A DNA stretch of 64,000 nt from Jacaranda mimosifolia (taxonomy: Eukaryota > Streptophyta > Magnoliopsida > Lamiales > Bignoniaceae): contig CM032131.1 of assembly GCA_018894105.1 (NCBI GenBank), positions 6,598,501 to 6,662,500 on the forward strand, in the 5' to 3' direction. Position numbers and translations under genes: made by a program. The notes beneath the pieces are model-generated. The model worked only from the letters and a program-made list of their open reading frames with translations. It did not search any database and was not told where the DNA came from. Of the stretch, positions 11,233-22,791 are shown one piece after another (position 1 is the first letter of the stretch; the number at the start of each line of letters is the position of its first letter).

Positions 11233-14023
11233 ATGGTGCGGGGTGATTGCATGGAGTGCAAGAAGTGCGAAGAAAACATGTATTGGTCCCACTTCCAGAC
11301 AGTTCAGTTCTGCCAGTTTCTCACCGGAAAATTTGATGACCGCCTTGTGACTCTAACAACCTTTTCCTCTCCCTTGTTTTATCCATGTGCTTGTTTGTGT
11401 ATATGTGTATTTTCTCTGAGAATTTGGGTGAAAATGGCAAGTGAAATTGCCATGCATGTCATTTTATCTGCCCTTTAAGCCCTTTAAATTCAAGAATGGT
11501 TATGTTTTTGCTGCCAATTTTATGATTTCAAGAACTGGGATGCAGTTTTTCGGGTGGCTATTTCAACTTTTCTCCTTTGGTATCATTTTATTTTAGTGGG
11601 GTCCTGTTCCTGGTTGTGTGTGAGTGTGTGTTTTCTAGTGAAAGTTGTAACTTGGCTCAAGGGGTACACTAATCGAGGGTGGTGGACTTGACAGAATTAT
11701 TCACATCCGTGCTTAATTTACAATAGATGCTTGAATGTTGGACCAAAGTATTAGTATTATTGCATTTGTGTTTTAAAATCCTTTAATTTGGGAGTACTGT
11801 GAATATTCACATGTAATGCAGCCATATATTTGACCAGAAAGCAGTTTGAAATTATGTTCTATGAGTTGTTTTAAAATCTCTACATATGACTGAACTCTGC
11901 TTGAGTGTGAACGGTTAGTTCTTGCACTAAATGCATGCAGAAAAATAAGAAGTTTTTGAATCAACTACGGGATTTTTTGGTCTGTCCTCTGCTTTTTCCT
12001 TGCTGCTGGAAGTCTTGATGGTTAATTTCTAAAATGCTTGTTGCCAGTTACAAATTTAAATAAATTAACTGTACTAGCTTCATATATCAGTAGAACTTGA
12101 TTGTGGTGACATAAAATCTTTCTGAATGCAATTTAAAAGCTATATCAGTGAGACTTTTACTTCCAGTTGATAGAAGAAATGAAACTGAACCTTGTAACTT
12201 CTATTTGTCAAGAAATTTTTTTCTTGCTTTAACTAATATTTGTATGAATACTGCTGCTCTTCTTTCATCTACCGCTAATGTAATATATCATTTTGGTTAT
12301 CAAAATATTTTGAGTGTCAATTAAAATGTAATTTTGGTTAAATATGTAGGCTATCCCCAAGAAGTTTGCTAACTGTCTAAGAGAGAGGATGGCCCGGACA
12401 GTAGCTTTGAGAGGTCCAAGTGGGCATGTATGGAATGTTGGATTGGTGAGAAGTGGAGATATGTTGTATCTCGAACTTGGCTGGAATGCATTTGTTGAAG
12501 AGCATTCCCTACAGGAAAGTGATATATTAATTTTCAAATACAATGGGAATTCAAGATTCGATATTTCGATATTTGATAAAGGAAGCCTGTGTGAAAAAGA
12601 AGCGTGTTATTTTGTTAAAAAATGTGAGCATACTGAAAGTGGACGTGGCGGTAAGCGTATAAGAAGCTTGGAAGAAAGTCCGGAAGACACCAGTGAATCT
12701 TCTGAGGAAGTTGCTGCATATCAAAATGCAAGAAAACTTGGGAGTGATGCAGCAAGAACACCCCCTTCAAGAATACCACTTACTCGATCTACTCCTAAGG
12801 GTCGGAGGCAAAACAGGAGTAAGTGTCAATGAAAATTGGTTTCAGGGTTTTAACATTATTACGGATAATGCCAAAGGCTTCATATTTCTTGTTTCTTAAC
12901 TCCTAGTTCATGTTGTTGAACGCGGTTTTATGTAGAAGGCAAACGCCGCTCAAGTGGTGGGAATTCTTTGCAGCTGAAATCTCGTAGAAGGGAGGTGACT
13001 GAAGAGGAAAAGCTAAGAGCATTACATTTAGCAAATGCTGCAGCATCAAAGAACAGTTTCGTTGTGGTCATGCGGGCAACACATGTCTACAAGGGGTTCT
13101 TCATGGTAAAAGTTGGGGCTTTTTGCATCCACCACCTTTTAGGTATTTGAGGTATTGGACCTTGGCATATAACTTGCGGAGGTATGAAATATTGGACCCC
13201 TGAGATATGTTTGAATGTTAGTCAATGGCTAAAATGAGAGCAGAATGACATTTTGCCCTTGTCACTCAAGTAGTTTGATAATCACTCAAATATTATGACA
13301 TAAATAACATATTATAATTATACTTCTGCTTATATGCACTAAATTAACTTAATTACAACAAGAATTTTTTTTTACCTATTGTCTTTTTTTAAATTTAAAA
13401 TATATCTCTTTTAAAGGATAAGGGCAAAATTTTCATTCTAAACCCACTTTAAACATCGACTATAGCAATGCTACCGTAGCTCAGGGGTTTATTTCAAATT
13501 TTCATACAGCGAGGCTTATTTGATAAGGTTCAATAGCTCAAGGGAACATTTAAAAGACTCATCAACATATATTAACTTTTACGGGCTTTTGAAAGTTGAT
13601 ATGTCTATGAGAACATGATTTCCGGCATTTCTGTTGCAGTCAGTTCCTGCTGACTGGGCAAAGGCCCATCTTCCGAACAAAGATGTAAATATAGTGCTTC
13701 GAGTCAAAGACAAAACATGGCTAGCTAAATTTCAGTATAAAGGTTATGGTGGTGGGCTTACGGGTGGTTGGAAGATTTTCGTCCTTGAGAATTTCTTAGA
13801 AGAATTCGATGTGTGTGTGTTTGATATTGCTAGTGGAACACAAGATCCCTTGATGCTAGATGTCAAAATCTTCCGAGTTGTTGAGGAGGTGATTCCACCA
13901 TCTCGGACTGGAGGAGCCACTGTAAGGAGAATGACAAAGTCTGTGAGGGACTCGACAGTTGAGGCTGAAGAAGAAGATGACGATGAAGATGAAGAAGACG
14001 AAGATGAAGAAGAAAATGCATGA
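11233..14023 (+). CDS. REM16-like: B3-domain transcription factor, REM16 type
   Basis: Four coding exons give a 378-residue protein: 11233-11346, 12350-12818, 12936-13105 and 13640-14023, all with GT-AG introns and matching phases. The N-terminus has the CMECKKCEENMYW motif and then a first B3 DNA-binding fold (about residues 20-115) with AIPKKFANCL, GWNAFVEEHSLQ and DILIFKYNG. A basic, Ser-rich linker (NRKGKRRSS) follows, then a second B3 (about 225-340) with VVVMRATHVYKGFFM, GGWKIFVLENFL and DVCVFDIASG. The tail is highly acidic (EEEDDDEDEEDEDEEEN). The CECKKCEE-type start, CEKEACYFVKKCEH after the first B3 and the two-domain layout match Arabidopsis REM16 (At4g33280), which is somewhat shorter. 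The protein should be nuclear and bind DNA. No stop or frameshift was seen. Start chosen because it precedes the conserved Cys motif. Confidence 0.85.
13143..13544. mobile_element. Small inverted-repeat element in intron 3 of B3 gene
   Basis: About 63 bp at each end are imperfect inverted repeats. TTTGAGGTATTGGACC and GTATGAAATATTGGACCCCTGAG on the left correspond to CTCAGGGGTTTATTTC...CATAC and GGTTCAATAGCTCAAGGG on the right. The ~400 bp body is AT-rich and non-coding. The superfamily is unclear and no target duplication was found. It accounts for most of the 534 bp intron. Confidence 0.55.
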
Positions 14024-14299
14024 ATGAGGAGGAAAATGTATGAATTTGCATTGTCTTGAATTTTCTTAGGCTTGATTTGACGTATGAATTGCTTAATGTG
14101 GTGGCTAGAGAGTGTTGAATTTTCTTAGGCATGGATAGTTGTTACTTTTGTTGATTAAGGATGAAAGACAAGTTCCTGACTAATCTTATTTTAAGTATTC
14201 TTTTTGCTAGCGCACAACACAACAAATTTGAATGGCACATCTGGTGGTATTTTGGAAACTAATATGTTAGCTCACTAGAATAATACATTTGATGAGATT

Positions 14300-14480
14300 T
14301 TGGAAACTTGGCACACCAGTTGCACATGGTTCGCACGTTGAAAGTGTTGTTGAGGTCACATGTTCAAATCCTGTGTTTTATTTTTTTCAGAGGTTAAATA
14401 TTTTTATTGTGGGTGTGCTAGAGAATATTTGCTGTTCAAATTTTGTGTTTTATTTTCTATTTTTTATTTGTTGTAATAAA
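14300..14480 (+). mobile_element. Possible tRNA-derived SINE
   Basis: A box-A-like TGGCACACCAGTTG (14309) and a box-B-like GTTCAAATCC (14362-14371) are followed by T-rich sequence. Box spacing is 53 bp, a little long for a tRNA promoter. No target duplication was identified. It lies 3' of the B3 gene. Confidence 0.35.
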
Positions 14481-14784
14481 TAAATGTCAAGCTTATTGAT
14501 TATCTTTTTCATGAAAACACTTAGAAATAGATTAAATTACTTGATATGTATCCTTAAATTAAGTAGAATCTATAATAAAATTATTAATTCATATACATGT
14601 ATATGAGTATATCCCACTCTTTGCTTTTGGGGATGTAGGAAAAGGAGGTATTTAACATTTAGGGTTCAAAACTTATCCATTTCTATTTTCCACCAAGCCC
14701 CTCATTTTCACATGAGATGAGAGATGTGAAGTGAAGTTAAAGTCTCATAACTTTGACATGATTTCGCTGTTTGGAGATAATAAT

Positions 14785-15611
14785 TGTTCACATAAATTTC
14801 ATTGTCTGCAAAATTAAATTACAAGACAAAGAAAAATAATGGACAAATTGAATTTGTATTAAAGAATATGTGAGAATTACAATTTATCAAAGAAAAAATA
14901 TAAAAATTCCGTAACAAACTAATCCCCTAATTCTTCTTCCAATGTATGATCAAAGGGCTTGAAGCTTGTTCTTGGATATATGGTGTAGTATCATTTGACT
15001 TGATAAAAGAACACTATGAGATTTCTTTGAAACTCGAACCTTGACTCTGAGATCAAATGACTTGATGACTTGATGCTTTTAAGAAGTATAGGACCTTCGA
15101 GGTAGCAATACGTCGTCGCAGCAGAAACTTGAAGCTTGAAGACTTGAGTCTTAGAGCTTGAGAATATGTGGATATGAGAATATGAATATGAGGATATCTG
15201 TCCATATATATATATATATATGAGTCTCTGAGCACTCCTTTATATAGGCGTTCAGCAGGAGACTCAAGAATGACTTGAACACCATTTGATAATTATCCCT
15301 TTTGAAGATAATATCAAATATTCTTGACTTGATTGGTCAACATACATAGATATGCCACATGTCACAATTTAATTAGCTCACGATTGCTAGGCCGCCAGAC
15401 TTGATTTGATCGGCGTGATACATCGCCTTGACACTTGTTGATATTTGATTTGTGTAAAACAAATATTAGGATATTAATTAAAATTAACTATTTATCATTT
15501 GGAATTAAATTTAAAAAATTCCAATACATAAATAGAAAATTTTAAATTAATGACTAATATATTATTTACACATGTCAATTTTTAATTGGCCCAAAAATTA
15601 AGCTGTCTACA
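14785..15611 (-). repeat. 3' LTR of Tat element
   Basis: 827 bp, beginning TGTTCACA and ending TGTCTACA on the plus strand. Just inside it, the element strand reads AAAAGGTCGAGAGAGCATT: purine-rich, but a poor polypurine tract. Confidence 0.9.
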
Positions 15612-15613
15612 AA

Positions 15614-17416
15614 TGCTCTCTCGACCTTTTCGTGTTTTCACGTTCCAAGTACTTGACATTTCGATGTGGAAAAGAGCATATGATTGAAGCTTATAGCCCC
15701 CATCGATTCAGTCGGCAATGTGGATTTTCTCAACATGTCCCGGGAAACTTAAAGAAAGAGATTCTTACTTGTGATTTGCATGAGCTTGTTCAACTTTGGC
15801 AGTCATGTACTTTACTGAACACATCTTACAAACTGATCATTCTTGGCAATACTTCTTCATTTCCATTGGCCACAAAGGAATATGTAGATTGGTGGGACAA
15901 ACACTGGAAGACTTTACAAACAAAAGGTACTAAAATTGTTCTCAAAGTTAATCAAAAAGATGTCGAATCAACTTTTGGCCGGCTCAATCAACTTGGGGAA
16001 TGAATTGAACATTATTCATCTGAGCCTAGGCATCCTGGAAAGAAGATTTCTCATTCTAAACAAACCTTAATGGAAGATCCAAAAAATAACTCAGCAGCTT
16101 CACCTCTTCAAAATCCTGTTGTTTCAGGGCAAATTAAAGGAGGGAATTTGGCGTCTAAGGAGTATAATATTGCTGACTATACCAAATTGCCATATAAAAG
16201 ACGTTGTAGCTTACTCAATGTTTCATCCCCCGCTGATGCTCCATTGGAATGAAATGAAATAATCTCCGCACTTTCTTGCTCAAATGATGACTCCAGCAAC
16301 CAATGTATTCTCAAGAAGAAACCAAAGGTTTTGGATTTAGATAACATCAATGTTAATTCAAATTTCTTTGCAGATGTCCCAAGTTCTTCTTTACCGTTGG
16401 ACGAATTAGCAAAATATGTAAAGTTATTAAATTTATTAATTATTTTTTTAAACATATATATTTGCCAATCCTTTACACCAATCTCCCTTTTTCTTTTCTT
16501 TTTTTTTTTTTTTTTGTTTCAGTTTGCAGATCTTGAGATACTAGTCCCAATTACATCAAAAGGCAGTATTGGTTCGATAAATGGGGTTCATCCTTGTAAC
16601 TTGCTTGAAACAGCCATTTCTCAACCTCTTGACATTGGCATATAATCTTCCCATGCTATTGCTGATTCCAATAAACAACCAAATGTAATATTACTTGAGA
16701 TTGCAAATGATAAGGCTTTTGCGGAGAAAAATAAGCCTAAAAGGACATTTGAAGCTCCATCTTGTGCACTTCCAGCTGCTGAAGTTTCTGAATTTTGTCC
16801 TCGAGTAATAAAGAATGAAGTTGAGCAGATGTTACTCAAATTCTATTGGGAACGCATATGTCAAAAAATCATGAAAACTCCATTTGAGCAACTCTCAGAG
16901 ATAAAACCAATAATTGATGATTTGATTGCAGAGATGAGATTATACATAAAAAACACATCATCTTTGGAGAACTACTTGAGATCTTTCTTTGAGGGTGCTT
17001 CCAACTACACAAAGGTTAAGTCAAATTCAATTCAAAAAGAAACACAAGAAACTCATGAAAAAGCACTATTTTCTACGCAATAGGATCTTTTTGAGGCCGA
17101 GGTAATAGAAAGTGAAAGAGTTGAAGAGGTGAATGGTCTCAAAAATGAACTTCTTCAAATCACCCAGCAGTAAGAGGAATTGAGAACACAACTTACTGAG
17201 TTAAATAGTAAGGAAAAATTTGCAAACTCATCACTCGACAAGGCTAAAGAAAACTTATCCACTATTTATAGAGAAGTAGCCACCAAGAGAGATAAAGTTT
17301 CAAAACTTGAAGATACTTTATTTTTAACTAATCAAGAGGTTGAGGCTTTAAAGACGATAGAGGCACTACTTGAAGAATCTCGCAAGGAACTAATAAGTTT
17401 TGATATACTCGCATGA
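15614..17416 (+). pseudogene. Opposite-strand PMD-like frame in Tat element
   Basis: A single plus-strand frame of about 600 codons, opposite to gag-pol, runs from the 3' LTR edge to 17416. Only five in-frame stops interrupt it (16001, 16250, 16643, 17081, 17171), with no frameshift. The start has EHMIEAYSPHRFSRQCGF and KEYVDWWDKHW, as in the C-terminal part of the plant mobile domain (aminotransferase-like, PMD) family. The N-terminal half of that domain is missing at the LTR junction. The middle is Ser- and Lys-rich; the end (about 17100-17410) is a coiled coil rich in E, K and L. A possible intron, 16418-16522, has GTAAAG and a T-rich acceptor; its removal keeps the frame. Extra opposite-strand frames are known in Tat/Ogre elements. 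The product's function is unknown. Confidence 0.7.
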
Positions 17417-17639
17417 GTACTTAGCTACTTAGCATTTTTTTTCCGCACAATTGATGTAAAAGAACAGTTGATTACTACATATGCAATAAAAAGTTATTCT
17501 TTTTTCTATGAATTCTCCTTGTGCATTTTTATTTAGTATTTCTTCAAATTGATGCCAACTTCAAAGAAAAATTGCATTACATGCCCCAACAATGGAGTGG
17601 AATAAATTTACTTAAGCTTCTGAGTAAAACTGACTATCT

Positions 17640-18010
17640 AATGAATTGAACTTGAAAACGATCAAAGCTTCTTCCAAAGATATATTTGAACTTGATAAAT
17701 CATCCAAAATTACTCCAATTATTTGATTGAACTTGAGAAGTAAGTCATCTAAATTTGCTCCAATGATATGATTGAACTTGGGAAGTCCTCAAAATTTATT
17801 CTAGTTATGTGACTGAACTTGACAAGCCATCCACACTTATTCCAGTGATGTGATTGAACTTGGTAAGCCATTCAAACTTATTCCAGTGATGTGATTGAAC
17901 TTGCTAAGCAATCCAAACTTGTCCAAATGATGTGATTGAACTTGGCAAATAATTCATCCACATTTGATCCAATGATATGATTAATTTGTGAAGTCATCCA
18001 AACAAACAAC
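17640..18010. repeat. Tandem repeat of ~58 bp near Tat 3' end
   Basis: At least six variant copies repeat the text TTCCAGTGATGTGATTGAACTTG followed by 'gtaagccatccaaactta'. The central copies (about 17800-17950) are most alike. Tandem arrays in the non-coding 3' part are common in Tat/Ogre elements. It lies between the PMD-like frame and the integrase end. Confidence 0.8.
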
Positions 18011-18148
18011 TTTCTTTTTTTTTTTTTTGATATGACTGAACTTGGGAAATAACTCCCAAGTTGCCTACGTACCCCAACAAGGGGATCAAGTCATTACGTA
18101 GTTCAAAGTAAACATCTCTTTTTTTGGGAGGGGGGATGCCGTTCACAG

Positions 18149-18320
18149 TTTATACTCATGCGGGCCAGGAGTATCCATTACTTAACCACTTTGGACTAGG
18201 TGGGGTATTTAATATTTTAGCCACATAAAATGCCTTTAGTGGGGAAAGTTAGCAGTTTAACCACATGCACTGCCTTTGGTGGTTACCGTACACAATTTAT
18301 ACTCATGCGGGCCAGGAGTA
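18149..18320. repeat. Paired 25 bp direct repeat
   Basis: TTTATACTCATGCGGGCCAG and the next five bases (GAGTA) occur at 18149-18173 and again at 18296-18320. 'CAGTTTAGGCTC' also recurs between 18325 and 18370. All lie in the untranslated stretch after the integrase stop. Confidence 0.7.
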
Positions 18321-18391
18321 ACATGCAGTTTAGGCTCATACGCTAAGCAACAACATACAGTTTAGGCTCGTGCTTAGAGGAGCAAACTTCT

Positions 18392-19528
18392 TCATGGGTA
18401 ATATCGCTTCAAAAACTTGCCATTTATAGAGCCTATGCGTAATCCATCTTTATCAACCAACTTGTAAGCACCATTGGTGTAGACTTCTTTTATCACATAT
18501 GGACCATCCCATTTTGACATGAATTTACTTCCTATTCGCTAGGTGATGGTAATGGGCCTTCTTACTGCCAACACAAAATCTCTAACCTGAAAAGATCGTG
18601 GATGAACTTTCTTATTAAATGCCCTTGTCATACGTGCTTGATAACATTCAAGTTGTTGTTGCACTTGAAGTCTTTTTTCATCTAATGTTTCCAATTCCTC
18701 AAGTCGAAGGCCAACATTGTCTTCAGCAGTAAGTCCTTCTTGAATTGCTATACGAAATGAAGGTATTTGACTTTCAAGAGGGAGAACAACTTCAATTCCA
18801 TAAACCAATGAATACGGAATGGCCTGGGTAGCAGTTCAGTGAGTTGTTCTATATGCCCAAAGAGCTTATCCAACTTTTTCATGCCAATCCCTTTTAGATT
18901 TTGACACTACTTTCTTCAGCAGGTTGCATAAAATTTTATTAAACGACTCTGCTAGACCATTTGTAGCCGCATTGTACATAGAAGAATTGTATTGCCTGAA
19001 TCCAAATTGTGCACATAATCTGTCCATCAATTTATTGTATAACGGCTTCCCATTATCGGTAATGATGTAACAAGGCACTCCATACCTGAAAATCAAATGA
19101 CAACGAATGAACTCAAAAACAGTTTCTTTCTTCACTTCTTTGAGGGGAATTACTTCTGCCCACTTGGAGAAATAGTCTGTTGCTGCCAATATGTAAGCAT
19201 GGTCAGCTGATGACTTAGGAGCAATGGGACCTACAACATCAAGACTCCATGCATCAAATGGCCATGAAGCAACTATGGGATGTAAGGGTTTGGGGGGCTG
19301 ATGTATAAAGTTAGCATGCATCTGACAAGCTTCACATCTCTTCGCATAACTCATACAATCTTTAACCATAGTAGGCCAGTAGTATCCCATCCTTTTGATC
19401 TGAAAATAAAGCTTAGGACCCGATTGGTGAGCTCCACAAACTCCAGAATATGCCTCAGCCATAGCTTCAGTTGCTTCTTCACCACTTAAACAATGCTGAT
19501 AAGTACCTTCATAAGATCGACGATACAA
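18392..19528 (-). pseudogene. Tat integrase
   Basis: The domain starts with the HHCC zinc module: CGAHQSG and RCEACQMHA. The DDE core has WSLDVVGP, IITDNGKPL and GLAESFNK, so all three acidic residues are present. The C-terminal part reads MVYGIEVVLPLESQIPS and RMTRAFNKKV. A TAG at 18539-18541 interrupts the frame, but it continues as KFMSKWDGPYVIKEV and ends GKFLKRYYP with TGA at 18392-18394. A frame break lies between 18866 and 18808. Integrase would insert the DNA copy into the genome; this one is broken. Confidence 0.85.
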
Positions 19529-19549
19529 AATATCTTTGTATAAAATGAA

Positions 19550-20204
19550 TTAAGATGACCTCCGACGCATCTTTGTCCTGCGACGAAGGTCTTGTGGCGA
19601 TTTCCCATTCTTTAGATAGTCAATTAGCGATGTCCTCCAATCTTCATCTTCACAAACTGAGACTGAAACAACATTTGCATCCTCACGATCAAGCTCAATG
19701 GATAACGACACAATCCATTTATTGCACACTGGGATATTTGTCGTTTCTTCTTTAGAAATAGCCAAAGTAGTGGCCAAGTTAGCCAATGCATCTGCCATCC
19801 TATTTTCTTTCCTCGGGATGTGACTTAGGACAACATTTTCAAACTTCTTCAATAGACAAGATGCTAGCTGAAAATAAGGAATCAAATCTTTCTTTTTAAC
19901 TTCATAAACATTTAAAAGTTGATTAATAACTAATTTTGAATCACCATAGACCTCAATTTCTAAAATTTCCAGTTCAAGTGCCATTTGAAGCCCAACAATC
20001 AAAGCCTGATATTCTGCAATGTTATTAGAGCATAATTCATTTAACATTACAAAATATGTCAAAGCTTGTCTTTCTGGTGAAACAAATACATTCCCTGCCC
20101 CCGCTCCATCAGATCGAGTCGCCCTATCAAATAGTATTGTCCATGCTGGCAGGATATCAATGAAGAGAGCCTCCTCATCTGGTAATTCATCAGATACTTC
20201 CTAA
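19550..20204 (-). pseudogene. Second (Tat-type) RNase H
   Basis: Reading from about 20204, ILFDRATRSDGAGAG forms the first strand (the usual motif is DGA; here DRA, a changed active-site neighbour). It continues NNIAEYQALIVGLQMAL (helix with the catalytic Glu), VYGDSKLVINQL (catalytic Asp) and NRMADALANLAT (final Asp). This second RNase H is the main marker of the Tat lineage. The stretch is long and open from 20062 to 19550, ending near RRRTKMRRRSS before a stop and the integrase frame. Confidence 0.85.
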
Positions 20205-20248
20205 TCTGCAGGAATGGGATGATCTACCAAGAAATTAGCAAGAGCTTG

Positions 20249-21577
20249 TCATTTACCAGCTTTTGGAGGTACATATGTGATCTCGTACTGATTGAATACA
20301 ACAGACCACTTAGCCAATCTTCCTGAGAGTATTGGTCTTGACATCACAAATTTGACAGGATCGGCTTGTGAGATGAGTCGGATAGAATATGCCTTAAAAT
20401 AATGCTTCAACTTTCTGATTGCATAAAATAAGGCAAGACAAATCTTCTCAACAGGGGAATATTTCAACTTATTCTCAGTCAAGGCCTTACTCAGATAATA
20501 CAAAGCATTCTCCTTTCCCTCTTCATTTTTCCTGAGCCATGAGAGCATCGATTGACCATTCTTGTGTTGTAATGTACAATATCAACGGTTTTCCAAGTGT
20601 AGAGCTCCCAAAACTTTTGGATTCATGAGGTACTTCTTTATGCTCTCGAAAGAATTCTCACATCCTTTATCCCATACGAAAGGAGCATCTTTCTTCATCA
20701 AGGGATTAAATAGTTGGCATCTTTCTACAAGATTTGATATAAACGTTCTTATGAATGCAGGATTGCCTTATAAGCTGTGCAATTCTTTAAGATTCCTTGG
20801 AGGTGGCATATTCTGGATAACATCAATTTTAGTAGGATCAACTTCAATTCCACGATGTTGAACTATAAAGCCAAGGAACTTTCCAGACGTGACACCAAAA
20901 GCACATTTGAGCGGATTCATCTTCAAGTTATATTTTCTTAGCTGATCAAATACCACGCGGAGATCTTCCAAGTGATTATCTCTTTTCTTAATCTTGACCA
21001 CTAGATCATCAACGTAGCACTCTACCTTTGTATGTAGCATATCATCGAAAATATTTTGCATAGCTCGTTGATAAGTTGCACCTACATTTTTCAACCCAAA
21101 AGGTATTGCCTTGTAACAATAAATACCTTTAGGTGTTTGAAAAGCTGTACACTCCTTGTCTTATGGTGACATTTTGATTTGATTGTACCCAGAGGATCCA
21201 TCCATGAAAGATAAAGCTTTATGTCCAGTGGTTGCATTGACCATAAGCTTAATAATATGTAGTGGAAAGTCATCCTTTGGACATGCCTTATTTAAATCTC
21301 AAAAATCAATGCAAATGTGTATCTGGCCATTCTTCTTCTTGACTGGCACAATGCTAGAGATCCAAGTCAGATATTTCACTTCCCTGATAAATCCTACATC
21401 AATAAGCTTGTTGACTTCAGCATCAATTAGAGGGATGAGCTTTGAGCGAAGCACTCGCTGCGATTGCTTTACTGGACGAGCCCCAAGTTTTATGCCAAGG
21501 TGATGAATTGCAACTTTTGGATATAATCCTGGCATTTCTTTGTAGGTCCAAGCAAAGACATCCTTGTATTCACTCAA
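20249..21577 (-). pseudogene. Tat reverse transcriptase and first RNase H
   Basis: RT begins in 21577-21299 with DVFAWTYKEMPGL and continues VKKKNGQIHICIDF, the first palm strand. After a gap with stops (about 21298-21095), 21094-20768 has the catalytic YVDD box in VECYVDDLVVK and then KCAFGVTSGKFLGF. The following 20548-20249 carries the Ty3-type RNase H: ALYYLSKALTE, YSPVEKICLAL, HYFKAYSIRLIS and RPILSGRLAKW. RT and RNase H would copy element RNA into DNA. Stops near 21297, 21165 and 20550 disable it. Confidence 0.85.
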
Positions 21578-21699
21578 GATTTTGAAATATTGTTATTCTT
21601 CTTCAGGATTTAAAAGCTGGCTAACAAATATGCGACGGGGCTCTTCTATTGTGCCAAGATTCAACTCCTTGAGTTCATCAACAGTCGCATGTCCACCAT

Positions 21700-22785
21700 C
21701 TTCAAGTTGTGGAGGAGCTTTTAGGACTTCATCTTCGGGAATTTCTTAATCAGGCTTTTCATCAATAGCGATATGATTACATGTATGTAACTCATCATTT
21801 TCTTTATCATATGGTTGTTCGATCTCAACAACTCTTATTCTCTTGAATATGATGCTCTATTTTAATGTTCCATCTGCTTTTGAAATTGGGGTAGGCACCA
21901 TTATCCATGCTGGGTGGTTTATAACTTGTATAAAACCACTTGCTACCAATCTATTGAATTCTTCAAGGCACGGATCATTTGATGCAAGATTTAACTCCTC
22001 TTTAACACTTATGTAATTGGAGCTGATGGTGATTTCCACTTTACCTTCATCTGCACCATTTTTTCTGCATGAATGTTCTATGATGCGCTGCTTTATTTTC
22101 ATAGGTTTGTCCATATTAATAACTAGGATTTTAGATTTAGCTCCATTTGATTGGGATAAATAAAGAGTCTGACTTTCATTTTTTGGCTCCAACATATCAA
22201 TCTTGCCGTCAACACTCTTTTTTGCAGCACTATTCCCAAGTCGATTGAACATAGAACTTCTTAGACGTGGACTTGTATTAAACTTGCTTTGATCTTTAAC
22301 CCTAAGTCTTTCAAAGATAGAAGGACGAGTAATTGGAGCACTGAGACAGTCAAATACAGAAACTCGATGATTATTTTATTTTTGCTCTTCTTGCTCCACG
22401 TGATCTTCTGCAGAAATATGTTGGACACAAGGACACTTATCCTTCTTTGTGACACGTATCCTGACTGGTTTTGCAACTTTAAATCCTGGGCCAACCCTTG
22501 ATTGTTCAACATAGAATTCCTGTCTCCTTAGTTTATGTTGTGTTTCACTGAGTTCATGAACTTTTCTCCGGTCAAGTCAGGTTTGAGCTTACTTAAATTG
22601 GGTGGATTAGCAAAGTCATAGCCAAAATTTTCAAGTAACTTACACGCCTTAGGATCAAATGTACACTCAAATTCTTTGCGAGAAACTTCTGCAATAGATG
22701 GTCCATTATAGATTGATGAGCTAATGCCAACAATAGGCATGGTGAAATCCTTCCTCAAAGTTTGACAGTCGTTTGATTCCATCAT
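21700..22785 (-). pseudogene. Tat protease-to-RT linker
   Basis: Fragments 22785-22528 (ending KLKPDLTGEKF) and 22252-21857 (MFNRLGNSAAKKSVDG, later NHPAWIMVPTPISKADGT) form the low-complexity spacer between protease and RT. A region of frame change lies at about 22510-22260. The fragment at 1-850 is the same part of another Tat element. No catalytic role is expected. Confidence 0.65.
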
Positions 22786-22791
22786 CTTTAA

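Noticed and set aside
12265..12543. Minus-strand frame across B3 exon 2
   Set aside because: Shadow of the conserved B3 domain on the plus strand.
13863..14132. Minus-strand Leu/His/Ser-rich frame
   Set aside because: Complement of the acidic tail of the B3 gene.
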